From NCBI RefSeq assembly GCF_014695975.1, contig NZ_JACJPI010000010.1, positions 32,075 to 96,074 of the forward strand: 64,000 nt of DNA, given 5' to 3'. This document shows, piece after piece, positions 8,901-20,200 of the stretch (positions are counted from its first letter, which is position 1; each line of letters opens with the position of its first letter). Source of the DNA: Leptolyngbya sp. FACHB-321. Its GTDB lineage: Bacteria; Cyanobacteriota; Cyanobacteriia; Leptolyngbyales; Leptolyngbyaceae. Under the pieces are notes generated by a model that saw only the letters and a program-made list of their open reading frames with translations, made no database searches and was not told where the DNA came from. Both the position numbers and the translations under genes were made by a program.

Positions 8901-11900
8901 CCGCGTTTGAGCAAACCTTGCAGGATGGCTATCAAATCTCAAGACAGCCCCAACTTCTGACGCAACCTGTTACCCCATCAGTAGTGCGTCCTACTGTTGC
9001 AGTCCCGATCATGGTACAGCAAGTGGTAGAGCTACAAATTGAGCCGCAGCTCGTTCCATCTGTGCGATCGCCAAGGGAGGAACCTAAGAGAGCTTTATCT
9101 CAGCCACAGATCGATGTTACTCAGTTCATCGCACCAATGCTGCAAATTGTGAGCGAGAAAACGGGCTATCCTGCTGAGATGTTGAGCCTGAGTATGGATA
9201 TGGAGGCTGATCTTGGCATTGATTCGATTAAGCGAGTCGAAATTCTGGGTGCGATGCAGGATCAATACCCTGAGTTGCCACCTATGCAGCCAGAAATTCT
9301 CTCAGAATTGCGGACGTTAGAGCAAATTGTGGACTATCTAGGTCAGCAAAAAGTTAATTGTGAAAACTCAGAGTCACCCACAATCGTTCCAGTCAACAAA
9401 GCAGTTCCATCAATTTCAACGCCTTCGGTAGGAAACTCTCCAAGCACTGTAAGTGTAAAGCCACAAAAAATATCGTTTGACTTGTCTCTGATGCAGACCT
9501 TACTCGCGATCGTCAGTGAGAAAACAGGATATCCAGTTCAACTGCTGACGCTTGAGATGGATATGGAGGCGGACTTAGGGATTGATTCCATTAAGCGGGT
9601 GGAAATTCTGGGCGCAATGCAAGATCAGTTTGCTTCCCTATCGTCTGTAGAACCAGAAGCACTGGCTGAGTTGCGCACCTTAAGTCAAATTGTGCAACAT
9701 CTGGGACAACAACCAGAAAGCACCACAATGATGAGGGCAACTGAAGCACAGTCTGTTGCCGTTGAGACCAGTGTTCCCTCGCTATCAGCGCAGCCTCTGG
9801 TCGCCCAGTCAGCTCTCTTAGGACCCGCGCTTGCTAGTGTCACAACCGCTCCTGAATTAATCGCCACTCCTGCTTCAGCGTTGGAACCTAGTCAATTGGT
9901 CTCACCGTTATTAACCATTGTTAGTGAGAAGACAGGGTATCCATCTGAGATGCTGTCTCTTGAGATGGATATGGAAGCCGACTTGGGAATTGATTCGATT
10001 AAGCGAGTCGAAATTCTAGGCGCGATGCAAGATCAATTCCCAGATCTACCGGCTGCAAATCCTGAAACCTTGGCGGAGATGCGTACGCTAGCACAGATTG
10101 TCGAATACATGGGGCAGTCCCAAGTTGCCGGATCACATCCAGTTAGCAGTTTGGCTCCTGTTGCGTTCGCAGCACCGACGATGCCAGTCACAATTCCAGC
10201 GATCGCTCCAGAGCCGTTTGAAGTGGCTGCATCGACGATCGTCCTCAAGCAACTTATTGCAGACCTGTTAAACATCGTTAGTGAGAAAACGGGTTATCCG
10301 GCTGCCATGCTGAATCTGGCGATGGATATGGAAGCCGACCTAGGAATTGATTCGATTAAGCGAGTCGAAATTTTGGGCGCAGTTCAGGATGCGTTCCCAG
10401 ATTTGCCCGCTGTTGATCCGGAAGCATTAGCTGAGATGCGAACGCTAGAGCAGATTGTGCAATACATGGGGCAACAAGCTGCTACAACTGAAAAAAAAAA
10501 GGCCATAGTCTCTGAAGCACCTCCTGTATTCAAGTTGCCAGAAGAGACTTTGATCCAGCGGGGAAAAGCGACCTTAACCCCGCTACCTCCACCCGATTGG
10601 TTAGACTTTTCCCTGCCAATTCAATCTGTGTGTTTAGTTACGGATGATGGTAGCCCGTTAACAGGGCAATTGGTGCAGAAATTAACGACCCAGGGCTGGC
10701 AGGTTGTTGTATTGAGTTTCCCAGAAACGTTGGTAGCACAGCTACAACCTTCCACTTTGCCCATTCCGCGCATTGTGCTGAAGGATTTGAGTGAAGCCCA
10801 TTTGAAACAGCAACTTGATGCCGTTACTCAACAGTATGGTTCTATTGCCGTATTTATTCATCTGCAGCCACGATTCGAGACTAGTTCTATAGCTGCCATA
10901 CCAAAGCGATCGCAAATAATGCTGCATCATCCAGCAGCAACGGCGACTTTAAAGCACCTGTTTTTCATTGCAAAATACCTGAAGCGATCGCTGACGGAAG
11001 CGGCTAAAGATCATCGCAGTTGTTTCCTAACGGTGACACGCTTGGATGGCGAATTTGGATTAAAGTCTGCATCGTTAAACAGTGCAGATATGCTCAGTGG
11101 TGGACTCTTTGGTCTGACCAAAACTTTGAATTTAGAATGGTCTCAGGTCTTTTGTCGGGCGATTGATATTGCACCAGATTATTCAGTCACCACTGCAGCA
11201 CAACAGATTGTGCAGGAATTGCATGACCCCAATCAATTAATTGCGGAAGTGGGCTATGGTGCTGCGGGTCGAGTCACGTTAACCTGTGGGCAAGCGATCG
11301 AATTGGCATCCACCAGACCTATGACGATTGATCGCCACCCCGTGTTTTTAGTCAGTGGCGGTGGTAAGGGCATTACGGCTCAATGTATTACCCACCTTGC
11401 CTGTTATACCCACTGCAAGTTCATCCTAGTGGGACGCTCTGAACTCATTGCAGAACCCAACTGGGCAGAGGGGGTCGAGCCAGCCTCAGAACTCAAGCAG
11501 CGCGCGATCGCTGCACTGATGGCAGAAAACCCTAAAACAACCCCTGCTCAAATCCAAAAAGCGGTAAATGCGGTATTGTCACATCGGGAAATTACAGCCA
11601 CGTTGCAGGCGATTCAGCAGGCGGGTGGTGAAGCTGAGTATCTAAGTGCCGATCTGACTCAAGTGACGGATTTACGCCCTCGCCTTGATACAATCATCCA
11701 ACGATTTGGATCCATTACAGGAATCATCCACGGTGCAGGCACTCTTGCGGATAAGCTGATTGAAAATAAGTCAGAACGGGATTTTGATCGGGTTTACACG
11801 ACCAAAATTGTGGGTTTAAACACGCTTTTGGCTAGTGTGGATAATAACCAACTCAAACATCTGGTTTTGTTCTCCTCAGCAGCAGGATTCTACGGCAATA

Positions 11901-13084
11901 TTGGTCAGTCTGACTACGCGATCGCCAATGAAATCTTGAATAAGTTTGCCCATCAGTTCAAACGCCAGCACCCGGACTGCCATGTGGTTTCCTTCAACTG
12001 GGGACCCTGGGACAGTGGCATGGTTACACAAGAAGTGAAGCAGATCTTTGCTCAGCGCAAGATTGAGGTGATTCCGACAGAAATCGGCACTCAGGTGTTT
12101 GCGTATCAACTCCTACAAGGCAATCCCGAAACCGTACAGGTTCTGGTGGGTAGCCCTTTAGCCGTCCTGGCTGCCAGTATGGGTGGAGACCTCAAAACCT
12201 ACTGCATTCGCCGTCGCCTGTGTCTATCAGATAATTCATTTCTGGCTGATCACACTATTGGTCAACAGGTTGTGTTGCCAGTCGTTTGTAGTGCTGCCTG
12301 GGTCGCCAATACCTGCGAACAACTGTATCCCGGCTATCGCTTTTTTCGCTGTGGGCAGCACAAAGTCTTCAAGGGAATTGTGTTTGATCAATCCTTGGCA
12401 TCTGAATACATCCTCAGTGTCGAAGAAGTGAACACGGACCAACCGGGCGAGATTCAATTGAAGACCATGATTTGGAGTCAATTACCCAGTGGTCAACCCC
12501 GCTATCATTACAGCACAGACATTACTCTGGTGCGGACGCTGCCCCCGGCTCCACGCTATAAATCCTTTGATTTCACCCCCGATCCGGCGATCGCCAAACT
12601 CGCAGCATATCAGGATGGCACGTTGTTTCATGGTCCCAGCTTTCAGGGCATTCAGCGCGTTCTCAACCTAACCCCGCAACGACTGACCCTGGAATGTGTG
12701 TTGCCTACAGTCAGTTTTGACCAGCGGCAGCAGTTTAGTGATCAGGCGCTGGATGCGATCGTCCAGGATATGTCCTATCAGGGCCTCCTCATCTGGGTAC
12801 GCCAGTTTCATCAAGCGGGCAGCTTACCACTCAGTTGTCAAAAGAGTGAGCAGTTTGAGGCTGTACCGGTCGGGCAACCATTCTACGTCTCCATAGAGAT
12901 TGTATCCAGTACATCTACGAAGCTGGTAGCAAATGCTGTGACCCATGATGCCGAAGGGAAAGTCTATTCCCAAATATTCGGTGCAGCAGTAACGATTAGC
13001 CAACAGTTGAATCGGTTATTTGGCGTGCCGGATACAACTTCTGCTGGTTTCCCCCCTGCACTCCATCCCAGCTTATTCAGCTAG
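5906..13084 (+). CDS. PfaA-like iterative lipid/polyketide synthase (KS-AT-4xACP-KR-DH)
   Basis: This 2392-residue multienzyme should build a long acyl chain by repeated malonyl condensation. In order: ketosynthase (about 55-500; Cys259 in DAACAGS, His394 in EAHGTGT, then a KxxIGHTKAASG motif); acyltransferase (about 680-1000; Ser731 in GHSFGE); four tandem acyl carrier domains with phosphopantetheine serines at about 1107, 1228, 1364 and 1483, each in LGIDSIKRVE; ketoreductase (about 1810-2080; SGGGKGI nucleotide-binding loop and a Ser/Tyr active site in SSAAGFYG...YAIAN); and a C-terminal hotdog dehydratase-like region (DHTIG, near 2115). The ATG at 5906 has AGAGGG eight bases upstream, and the frame open to 5729 overlaps pfaD, so the later start is chosen. 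The layout matches PfaA of PUFA synthases and HglE-like proteins. Confidence 0.92.
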   Translation: MNRGVECSFPSPVLQRLLQLHQDINQLQTQIEQGIGHQSMQPEQSSEMEVLSTKMNQTPIAIVGMASLFPQSKDLQAYWTNIVQKADCITDVPASRWNIDDYYDPDPTAPDKTYCKRGGFLPDIDFNPMEFGLPPNILEVTDIAQILSLVVAKQALKDAGCDQATEAVRDRIGVILGVGGGQKLITPLTARLQSPILEKVLISSGLSQEETQTIVEKVKLAYIGWEENSFPGMLGNVIAGRIANRLDLGGINCVVDAACAGSLSALQMALDQLSSGRSDMMITGGVDADNSPFMYLCFSKTPAFTKQDQMRPFDAASDGMLVGEGIGMMVLKRLADAERDGDRIYAVIKGMGASSDGKYKSIYAPRPSGQAKALRCAYENADCDPSSVRLIEAHGTGTAAGDPVEFAALQEVLSEANAEVQAIALGSVKSQIGHTKAASGAAGLIKAALSLHHKILPPTLNVTQPNPKLNIEQSPFYLNTEPRPWMRSEADPPRRAGVSSFGFGGTNFHVVLEEYTGKQPQAYRLHQVPAILLFAANDPAQLLTQCETVWTKWQTDAAEKHYQEWVLASRVIAIPATSARLGFVAASLSEARQLLQTAIQTLKHQMAVDFWQHPQGICYRKAGMDTADKVVALFPGQGSQYLNMGRELALNFPAVQQSFATMDLLFQRDQLSPISQVVYPRPVFTTAQQQQQTESLQKTEHAQPAIGALSMGLYKILQQAGFQADFVAGHSFGEVTALWAAGALSDADYCFLVKARGQALAAPAHPNFDAGAMLSITGDLETIQNVAKNFPNVLIANWNSNQQIVLAGATPEIANIEQRFTEFGCSVTRLPVSAAFHTPLVSHAYQRFAQALRIVNFNRPSVPVYSNVTAEPYPNNATEIGQTLASQLLNPVHFKQEIEKIYAAGGRIFVEIGPRSVLTHLTQNILEGQPHLAIALNPSRTGDSDRQFRTAVMQLQVAGLPLKDFDPYGLEPEPAVPTTKNGMTVRVNGGNYVSEKTRTAFEQTLQDGYQISRQPQLLTQPVTPSVVRPTVAVPIMVQQVVELQIEPQLVPSVRSPREEPKRALSQPQIDVTQFIAPMLQIVSEKTGYPAEMLSLSMDMEADLGIDSIKRVEILGAMQDQYPELPPMQPEILSELRTLEQIVDYLGQQKVNCENSESPTIVPVNKAVPSISTPSVGNSPSTVSVKPQKISFDLSLMQTLLAIVSEKTGYPVQLLTLEMDMEADLGIDSIKRVEILGAMQDQFASLSSVEPEALAELRTLSQIVQHLGQQPESTTMMRATEAQSVAVETSVPSLSAQPLVAQSALLGPALASVTTAPELIATPASALEPSQLVSPLLTIVSEKTGYPSEMLSLEMDMEADLGIDSIKRVEILGAMQDQFPDLPAANPETLAEMRTLAQIVEYMGQSQVAGSHPVSSLAPVAFAAPTMPVTIPAIAPEPFEVAASTIVLKQLIADLLNIVSEKTGYPAAMLNLAMDMEADLGIDSIKRVEILGAVQDAFPDLPAVDPEALAEMRTLEQIVQYMGQQAATTEKKKAIVSEAPPVFKLPEETLIQRGKATLTPLPPPDWLDFSLPIQSVCLVTDDGSPLTGQLVQKLTTQGWQVVVLSFPETLVAQLQPSTLPIPRIVLKDLSEAHLKQQLDAVTQQYGSIAVFIHLQPRFETSSIAAIPKRSQIMLHHPAATATLKHLFFIAKYLKRSLTEAAKDHRSCFLTVTRLDGEFGLKSASLNSADMLSGGLFGLTKTLNLEWSQVFCRAIDIAPDYSVTTAAQQIVQELHDPNQLIAEVGYGAAGRVTLTCGQAIELASTRPMTIDRHPVFLVSGGGKGITAQCITHLACYTHCKFILVGRSELIAEPNWAEGVEPASELKQRAIAALMAENPKTTPAQIQKAVNAVLSHREITATLQAIQQAGGEAEYLSADLTQVTDLRPRLDTIIQRFGSITGIIHGAGTLADKLIENKSERDFDRVYTTKIVGLNTLLASVDNNQLKHLVLFSSAAGFYGNIGQSDYAIANEILNKFAHQFKRQHPDCHVVSFNWGPWDSGMVTQEVKQIFAQRKIEVIPTEIGTQVFAYQLLQGNPETVQVLVGSPLAVLAASMGGDLKTYCIRRRLCLSDNSFLADHTIGQQVVLPVVCSAAWVANTCEQLYPGYRFFRCGQHKVFKGIVFDQSLASEYILSVEEVNTDQPGEIQLKTMIWSQLPSGQPRYHYSTDITLVRTLPPAPRYKSFDFTPDPAIAKLAAYQDGTLFHGPSFQGIQRVLNLTPQRLTLECVLPTVSFDQRQQFSDQALDAIVQDMSYQGLLIWVRQFHQAGSLPLSCQKSEQFEAVPVGQPFYVSIEIVSSTSTKLVANAVTHDAEGKVYSQIFGAAVTISQQLNRLFGVPDTTSAGFPPALHPSLFS
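9127..10470 (+). repeat. Four tandem acyl-carrier-protein repeats inside the synthase gene
   Basis: Four carrier modules of about 80 codons each share near-identical cores, MDMEADLGIDSIKRVEILGA, centred at 9224, 9587, 9995 and 10352. They are spaced 363, 408 and 357 bases apart by Pro/Ala/Val-rich linkers that differ from one another. Conserved cores with divergent linkers imply old duplications kept alike by selection or gene conversion. Arrays of identical carriers are a hallmark of PUFA-type synthases, where carrier number affects yield. Confidence 0.92.
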
Positions 13085-13105
13085 CGTTCTACCCAGAGAA
13101 AAATT

Positions 13106-13939
13106 ATGAGACCCTTGTTTTCCAAACGCACGCTATCCGACAGCGATGATCTCACACTCGTCGTCGAGAGACTTCGCCTCAGAGCCTATGCCAGCTTCTT
13201 GGTCGTTGTGCTTGTCGGCATTCTACTGACGAATTTATTCGCCAATATTGACTTGAATGACAGCCTACTCATGCAAGTGTTTGGGTTCAACAATATCTGT
13301 GTGTATTTCGACTACCCACCGTCTACTTACGTCCTTCCCTTTTTATGGGCGATTACGCTCGTCTTGATGCTCCAGTACATGGTGGCGCACTGGCTACAAA
13401 TGAATGCACAAGTTGAGCAAGGCACCTTAAATCGGAAGCTATATAGAATCTTGACCCGCATGAAATTATTCGAGGCATTCACAGTGGTGAGCTTCTCGAC
13501 GATCTTTGCGGTTAGTCCTGAGGGGTGGAACCACACGTTATTCATCCATACAGCGCCATTCTTTCTCTTGCAGGTCGGTCTTGTTTCGCAGGCTATATCC
13601 AACACGCTTCACGGCACAAAATCAGGTTACTGGCGTCGGCTAGGGCTTCCTGCTTGGTTCAACAGGGCCGCGATCATGTATTGCATCCTTTTCAGCATCA
13701 TTGTTTTTTTCAAGATTCTCTCAGCAACGAACGCAATGGCAGGCAGCCCATGGTGGCATCAAACTGACATGTTGAAGAGGGTTGCCCAAGGCTTTGATCG
13801 CATGTTCTTTTTCCTCGCGGTCGTTGTGCCAATGGTCAAGATGGCGTACTTAGCGTACTACAGAAGCGAAAAGCTGGAAGTCGTACACCTAACGGTAAAT
13901 TCAATCAAACAAGCATTGTTGCGTAAATCAATTCAGTAA
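13106..13939 (+). CDS. Six-helix membrane protein of unknown function between the two synthases
   Basis: I do not recognise this 277-residue family. Hydrophobic stretches at about 30-48, 75-95, 118-138, 150-168, 190-212 and 230-252 predict five or six membrane helices, with an Arg/Lys-rich N-terminus and a charged C-terminal tail. It begins 22 bases after the PfaA-like stop (ATG preceded by AGAGAAAAATT), so it is very likely part of the same transcript. Position suggests a job linked to the lipid product, such as anchoring the synthase at the membrane or handling the product, but nothing in the sequence proves it. No catalytic motif is obvious. Confidence 0.75.
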   Translation: MRPLFSKRTLSDSDDLTLVVERLRLRAYASFLVVVLVGILLTNLFANIDLNDSLLMQVFGFNNICVYFDYPPSTYVLPFLWAITLVLMLQYMVAHWLQMNAQVEQGTLNRKLYRILTRMKLFEAFTVVSFSTIFAVSPEGWNHTLFIHTAPFFLLQVGLVSQAISNTLHGTKSGYWRRLGLPAWFNRAAIMYCILFSIIVFFKILSATNAMAGSPWWHQTDMLKRVAQGFDRMFFFLAVVVPMVKMAYLAYYRSEKLEVVHLTVNSIKQALLRKSIQ

Positions 13940-14052
13940 GATCAAGGGTTTCAGCGATTTAAAACCGATAAAAATCAAAATTGTGGCTTCTTAAACGTCT
14001 GAAATCTTTATCTAGTAGCGAGCATTCATGCAACAACGTTGATCAAACGTGA

Positions 14053-14211
14053 GATCAATCATGTGCTTGGTGTGAAGATGGGGTTACTCAACACGAACTA
14101 AATCGAATTCTTAACAATAAGTTGATGAACAATGTTCAGTTTTCAATTGAAGAAGTAGATTCTTTTAGTGTTAATGAGAAATCGGGAAAGTTTCAGCTTG
14201 TCGTCGTTTAA
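14053..14211 (+). pseudogene. Cysteine-containing gene tail remnant
   Basis: Within the 300-base gap before the second synthase is a stop-bounded frame of 52 codons with no start codon in a sensible place, reading SCAWCEDGVTQHEL and ending KSGKFQLVVV. The CxxC pair and the normal codon use look like the C-terminus of a former gene whose front has been lost. The family was not identified. The rest of the gap (13940-14052, 14212-14238) holds nothing recognisable. Confidence 0.35.
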
Positions 14212-14238
14212 AAATCTTTTTGCAACTGCCAAATAGCT

Positions 14239-17200
14239 ATGATGGAACCGATCGCGATCGTTGGCTTATCCTGTCTATTTCCCGGTGCCGAAACACCGGA
14301 ACAATATTGGCAAAACCTGGTTGCTCAGAAAGATCTCACGTCTCTGGCAACGACAGAACAGATTGGGGTCGATCCCGATTGGTTCTATCATCGCCAAAAG
14401 GGCAAAGCGGATACGTTTTACTGTCAGCGGGGCGGCTATATCCGCGATTTTCAGTTTGATCCGACAGGCTATCGTTTAGATGCTGAATTGCTCCAGAGTC
14501 TCGATTCGATGCATCAATGGTCACTCTATGTGGCAAAGCAGGCATTACAAGATAGTGGCTATTTAGGAAGCGCAGAAACCCTGGCACAGTGTGGCGTGAT
14601 TCTGGGCAACCTGTCCTTCCCGACCCGCCGTTCTCATCCCCTATTTGCCCAGATGTATCACCGGGCGTTGCAGCCCTCCCTGCAAGCGTTACTAAACTGT
14701 GATCATTTCAGATTCAATGAGAATACGAATCTACCCAATCCATTAAATGGCTTATTAGCTGGCTATCCTTCGGCATTGATTGCCCAGGCACTATCGCTAT
14801 CGGGCCTGAACTTCTCTTTAGATGCGGCATGTGCGTCATCGCTATATGCTATCAAACTCGCCTGCCATTATCTTCAGACCGGTAAAGCGAACCTAATGCT
14901 GGCGGGTGCTGTGAGTGCTGCCGATCCCTTGTTTATCCACATCGGCTTTTCGATTTTTCAAGCCTATCCAGAAAACGATCGCACCTCTCCGCTTGATCGC
15001 TCCTCGCAAGGGCTGGTCGCCGGGGAAGGAGCCAGCATGGTGGTACTCAAGCGCTATGCCGATGCCGTGAAAGATGGCGATCGCATCTATGCAGCCATTC
15101 AGGGCGTTGGTCTTTCCAACGATGGCAGCGGGAAATTTGTGCTCAGTCCCAATCCTAAAGGCCAGATTTTAGCCTTCGAACGGGCATACAGCGAGGCTCA
15201 GATCAACCCCAGCCAGATTGAGTATGTGGAATGCCATGCTACGGGCACACCACTGGGAGATCGCACTGAACTCAACTCCATGGAGGCATTTTTTGGACGC
15301 ACGAATACTACACCTTTGATTGGTTCAGTCAAATCGAATTTGGGGCATTTATTGACCGCAGCAGGGATGGCAAGTCTGCTGAAAGTGATTCTGGGTATGA
15401 ACCATCACTCCATTCCGGCGACCCTGAATCTCACACAGCCTTTAAATTCAGAGCGAGGGAGGTTTACAGGGGAGCAAATGGTGCGATCGCTTATACCCTG
15501 GACAACCCCGATTAAACAGGCGGCGATCAGTGCCTTTGGGTTTGGCGGCACCAATGCCCATTTAATTCTGACCTCTGAGTTACTTGCGGTCGCACCTCAA
15601 TCCACATCTGGTTCATCCTCTATCTCACCAAAACATTCACCTAAGAATTCACCCACTTTCAATCCAACGACCATTTTGCCGCTGGCGATCGTGGGAATGG
15701 ATGCCCATTTTGGTGAATATGGCAGTCTGGATACCTTTGATCGTGCCATCTACAGCGGTATCCAATGTTTCAAACCTGTTCCCCCTCAGCGCTGGAAAGG
15801 AGTGGAATCCGATCCGGACTTGCTCAAAGTCTATGGCTTTACCAATGGTGAAGCGCCCCAGGGTGCTTATATTCAAGACTTTGAACTCGATTTTCTCCGG
15901 TTTAAGCTGCCTCCCCGTCAACAGGATCAGTTGATTCCACAACAACTCCTCGCCCTCAAGGTAGCTGATCGGGCAATTCAAGATGCCGGGTTACAACCCA
16001 GCCGTCCGGTCGCGGTGATTGTGGCCATGGGGACAGAGCTATCGCTACATCAGTATCGTGGACGTTGCGATTTGGTCTGGCAACTACAACAAAGTCTGGA
16101 ACAAGCCGGACTAACGTTGACGGAAGCCCAACAAATTGAACTGGAAAAAATCACCAAAGACAGCCTCCATTCGGCAGCTGAGGTAAATCAATACACCAGT
16201 TTTATTGGGAATCTGATTGCTACCCGAATTGCCGCCCTGTGGGATTTCTCTGGGCCTGCGTTTACTCTATCGGCAGAAGAGAACTCAACCTTTCGTGCTC
16301 TGGAAGTGGCGCAATTGCTGTTAGCGGCTGGCGAAGTCGAAGCGGTGGTGATTAGTGCAATCGACCTGGCTGGAAGCTTTGAACATGTGCTCCTGAGGCA
16401 GTCCCAAAATCCGATTAATTGCGGCAGTCACACCCTCAGCTTTGATGGAAACGCGAACGGTTGGATGCTTGGTGAAGGCGCAGGCGCGGTTGTGGTCAAA
16501 TCCCTGCCCACGGCACAACAGCAGGATGATCGCATCTATGCCATAGTTGACGCGATCGCCCTTGCTACCCAATCCACCCCAACGCAAGGGCAGGATGCCC
16601 CCATTGCACCGACTGCCGCAACCGTGACCCAGGCTTGCCAGCTTGCGCTGGACAATGCCGCGATCGAACCTGAACAGATTGGCTATCTGGAAGTCTGTGG
16701 GAGCGGTGTTGCGTCCACTGATACAGCGGAAATGGTTGGTCTTCTCGCTGCTTATGGTGCTGTGTCTGGAAGTACACAACCAACCTTAAGCTGTGCCTTG
16801 GGCAGTGTTAAAGCCAATATCGGACACACTTTCGTGGCAGCAGGCATGGCGAGTTTGATCAAAACCGCATTGTGTCTCCACCATCGCTATATCCCGGCGG
16901 TTCCAGCCTGGACAGCGCCCAAAGAGGGTGATCGCTGGCAGGGCAGCCCGTTCTATGTTGCCACCGACTCGCAATGCTGGTTCCTGACCCCTGAAACACC
17001 CAGACGAATCGCTGCTATCAACGGTATGGGGAACGATGGCACGGTTGCCCATTTGATTTTGTCGGAAGTCGCAAACTCAGCGCCACGTCCCAATTCTCAT
17101 CTGACCCATACACCGGGCTACTTGTTACCCATCGCTGCACAAAATCAGTCTGATCTGCGATCGCGTCTGCAATCCTTACAGCAGGTGATCGTGCAAACCG

Positions 17201-20200
17201 CTTGCTTGAAAGCAGTGGTTCACCAAACCCTGTACCAATTCCAAACTCAGGTTCAATCCTCTCCAGCAGAGGCGCTTTACCGATTGGCGATCGTCGGTAC
17301 CAGTCAGGAGACGATACTTCAGGAAATTCATCTAGCATTTGCAGGCATCACAGCAGCGTTTGAGCAGGACACCGATTGGAAGACCCCATCCGGTAGCTAC
17401 TTCACAGCAAAGCCGCTGGCAAACCAAGGGCAGATTGCCTTCGTTTATCCTGGCATGGCGAGTTCTGATCTAGGCTTAGGGCGAGATCTGTTTCGGCTAT
17501 TTCCTTCTCTCTACGATCGCTTCTCTGGTCTAACCAATGAAGTGACTCAGGCGATGCAGACGGATTTGATCTATCCTCGTAGCTTAGAAAAGCCAACGAA
17601 TCAGGTGCTGTCTCAACAGCACGCAACATTTTTCGGGAATGGAGCCGCCATGTGTTTAAGCGGCATCAGCCTAGCGGTACTGCACAGCCTGGTTCTGCGC
17701 GAATATTTTCAGATCCAGCCCCAGGCAGCATTTGGCTACAGTCTAGGTGCTGCCAGTAGTATGCTCTTTGCGTTAGGCGTTTGGCGCGATGACCACAATC
17801 TGAGTCAAACCCTGCATGCCTCTCCGCTGTTCACCACTGACCTCTGCGGTCCCTGCGAAACCGGACGACAGGCATGGCGGGTGCCGAATTATCAGACACA
17901 ATTTTGGCAATCCTATGTATTAAAGGCATCCGTCACAGAGGTTGAAGCGCTTCTCCAAGATGATCAGCGAGTCTTTATTACCTTTATCAATACTCCTAAA
18001 GAACTGGTGATTGCGGGCGATCCGGTGAAGTGCCAGCAAGTGATTCAGACCCTTCAATGTCTTGCCTTTCCAGTAAGCTTTGAGAGCGTATTGCATAGCT
18101 CGATCGTACAGTCCCAATATAACGATCTGGTGCAGCTACACCAAATTCCGGTTCATCCGGTGACCGATATTCGGTTTTATTCAGGGGTCAGTCACGCGCC
18201 AATGCCTTTGGAGCAGAATGCGATCGCACATAATTCTGCCCAGATCTGCTGTCAGGTTGTTGATTTTCCAGCACTGGTGCAGCGTGTATATGCAGATGGC
18301 GCGCGCATATTCATTGAATTGGGCACGGGAAATTCCTGCTCACGCTGGACTTCGGAAATTTTACAGGCGCAGCCTCATGTAGCACTGTCGGTCAGTCTCA
18401 AGAAAAACGATGATCAGACAGGGCTGTTGCGCCTGTTGGCGCAGTTGATCAGTCATGGTGTAGCCCTCGATCTAGCACCGCTTTATGCAACTTCAAGCAC
18501 AGAAAGCGATTTGACGCGATCGCTAATCAAAACCGTGACACTCGGCGGCGAGCGCCTCAGTGATACTCTTTTGAGCACAGACCATCGCCAATTCTTTCAA
18601 TCTACCCAAACACCTTTGGAACCCCCAAAATTCACCATTATGCAACCACAAGATCCGCACCTAAAAAACTTTAGAATTCTGCAATTGCAACTGGTGAATG
18701 CCCAACAATTCACATCAAATCAATCAGCAACTACTGGCTTATTATCACAGAGTCAAGACCCTCAGATTGATCTGAGTCAAACCAATGCAGACGGAAACCA
18801 AGCAGCGGTGGTGAACGCACTGGAAACCCTGACCCAGAAACCTGAAAAAGCCAAAGATGCCATTTGGGATGAAGCAGATCTTCTGGAATTTGCTGAGGGG
18901 AACATTGCGAATGTGTTTGGCGCAGATTATGCCATTATCGATACTTACTCCCGACGGGTTCGATTGCCCATGCCACCGTATTTGCTGGTTAGTCGCGTGA
19001 CTCAACTGAAGGCACAGCGCGGAGAGTTTAACCCCTCCTCCATGACTACCGAATACGATATTCCCCTGAATGCACAGTATTCTGTTGATGGTCAGATTTC
19101 CTGGGCAGTGGCGGTGGAATCTGGGCAGTGTGATTTGTTGTTGATTAGCTATCTAGGAATTGATTTTGAGAACAAAGGCAATTTAGTGTACCGCTTGTTA
19201 GATTGCACTATCACCTTCCTGGATGATTTGCCCAAAGACGGAGAAACGCTCCGTTACGATATTCAAATTAATTCTTTTGCTCGTAACGGTAAGAACCTGT
19301 TGTTCTTCTTCAGCTACAACTGTTTTGTCGGTGACAAGATGGTGATCAAAATGGATGGTGGCTGTGCTGGCTTCTTCTCTAATGAACAATTGCAGCAGGG
19401 GAAAGGAGTCATCTACTCGGCAAAAGAATTACACCAGCGCCAGCAAATCCAAAAGCAGTATTTCAATCCATTATTGATTTGCCAGAAGACGACGTTCAAT
19501 TACAGCGATTTACTCAATCTATCAAGCGGTAACATTGCCGCTTGCTTTGGCAAACACTACTGGCAAGATCAACGCAATCCATCCCTCCGGTTGCCTGGAG
19601 GGAGTTTTCTTATGCTCGATCGGATTGCTTCGGTGGAGCCAACGAGCGGTGCCTGGGGCTTAGGGATAGTTGTTGGAGAGAAGGATTTGCATCCTGAGGA
19701 TTGGTATTTTCCCTGCCATTTTAAGGACGATCAGGTGATGGCTGGCTCTCTGATGGCGGAGGGTTGTGGGCAACTTTTGCAGTTTTACATGCTGTATTTA
19801 GGCTTGCAACTCTGCACACTCGACGCTCGCTTTCAACCGCTGCCAGGAGTGGGTCAGGTGGTGCGCTGTCGTGGACAGGTCACCCCCACAACAGGAGTGC
19901 TCACCTACCGGATGGAAGTGACCGAGATTGGCTTTAACCCCAAACCGTTTATCCGTTGCGATGTTGAAATTATTCTTAACAGCAAGGTGATCGTTCACTT
20001 CAAAGATCTGGGTTTGCAACTGTCTGAGAAAAATTCTGCCCAGGCGATCGCTCCAGAGCAATTCTTGAGTTTAGCGCCCTATCCAGCCCAAGCACCCCGC
20101 AAACCGGCATTGCTCACTGAAGACCAAATTGCGGAATTCTGTACTGGGGAATTAGCCAAGTGCTTCGGGTCAGAATATGCCATTTACGACCAAGGAACTG

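Noticed and set aside
16321..16779. 152-codon minus-strand frame
   Set aside because: Antisense to the CLF domain of the synthase; no domain signs.
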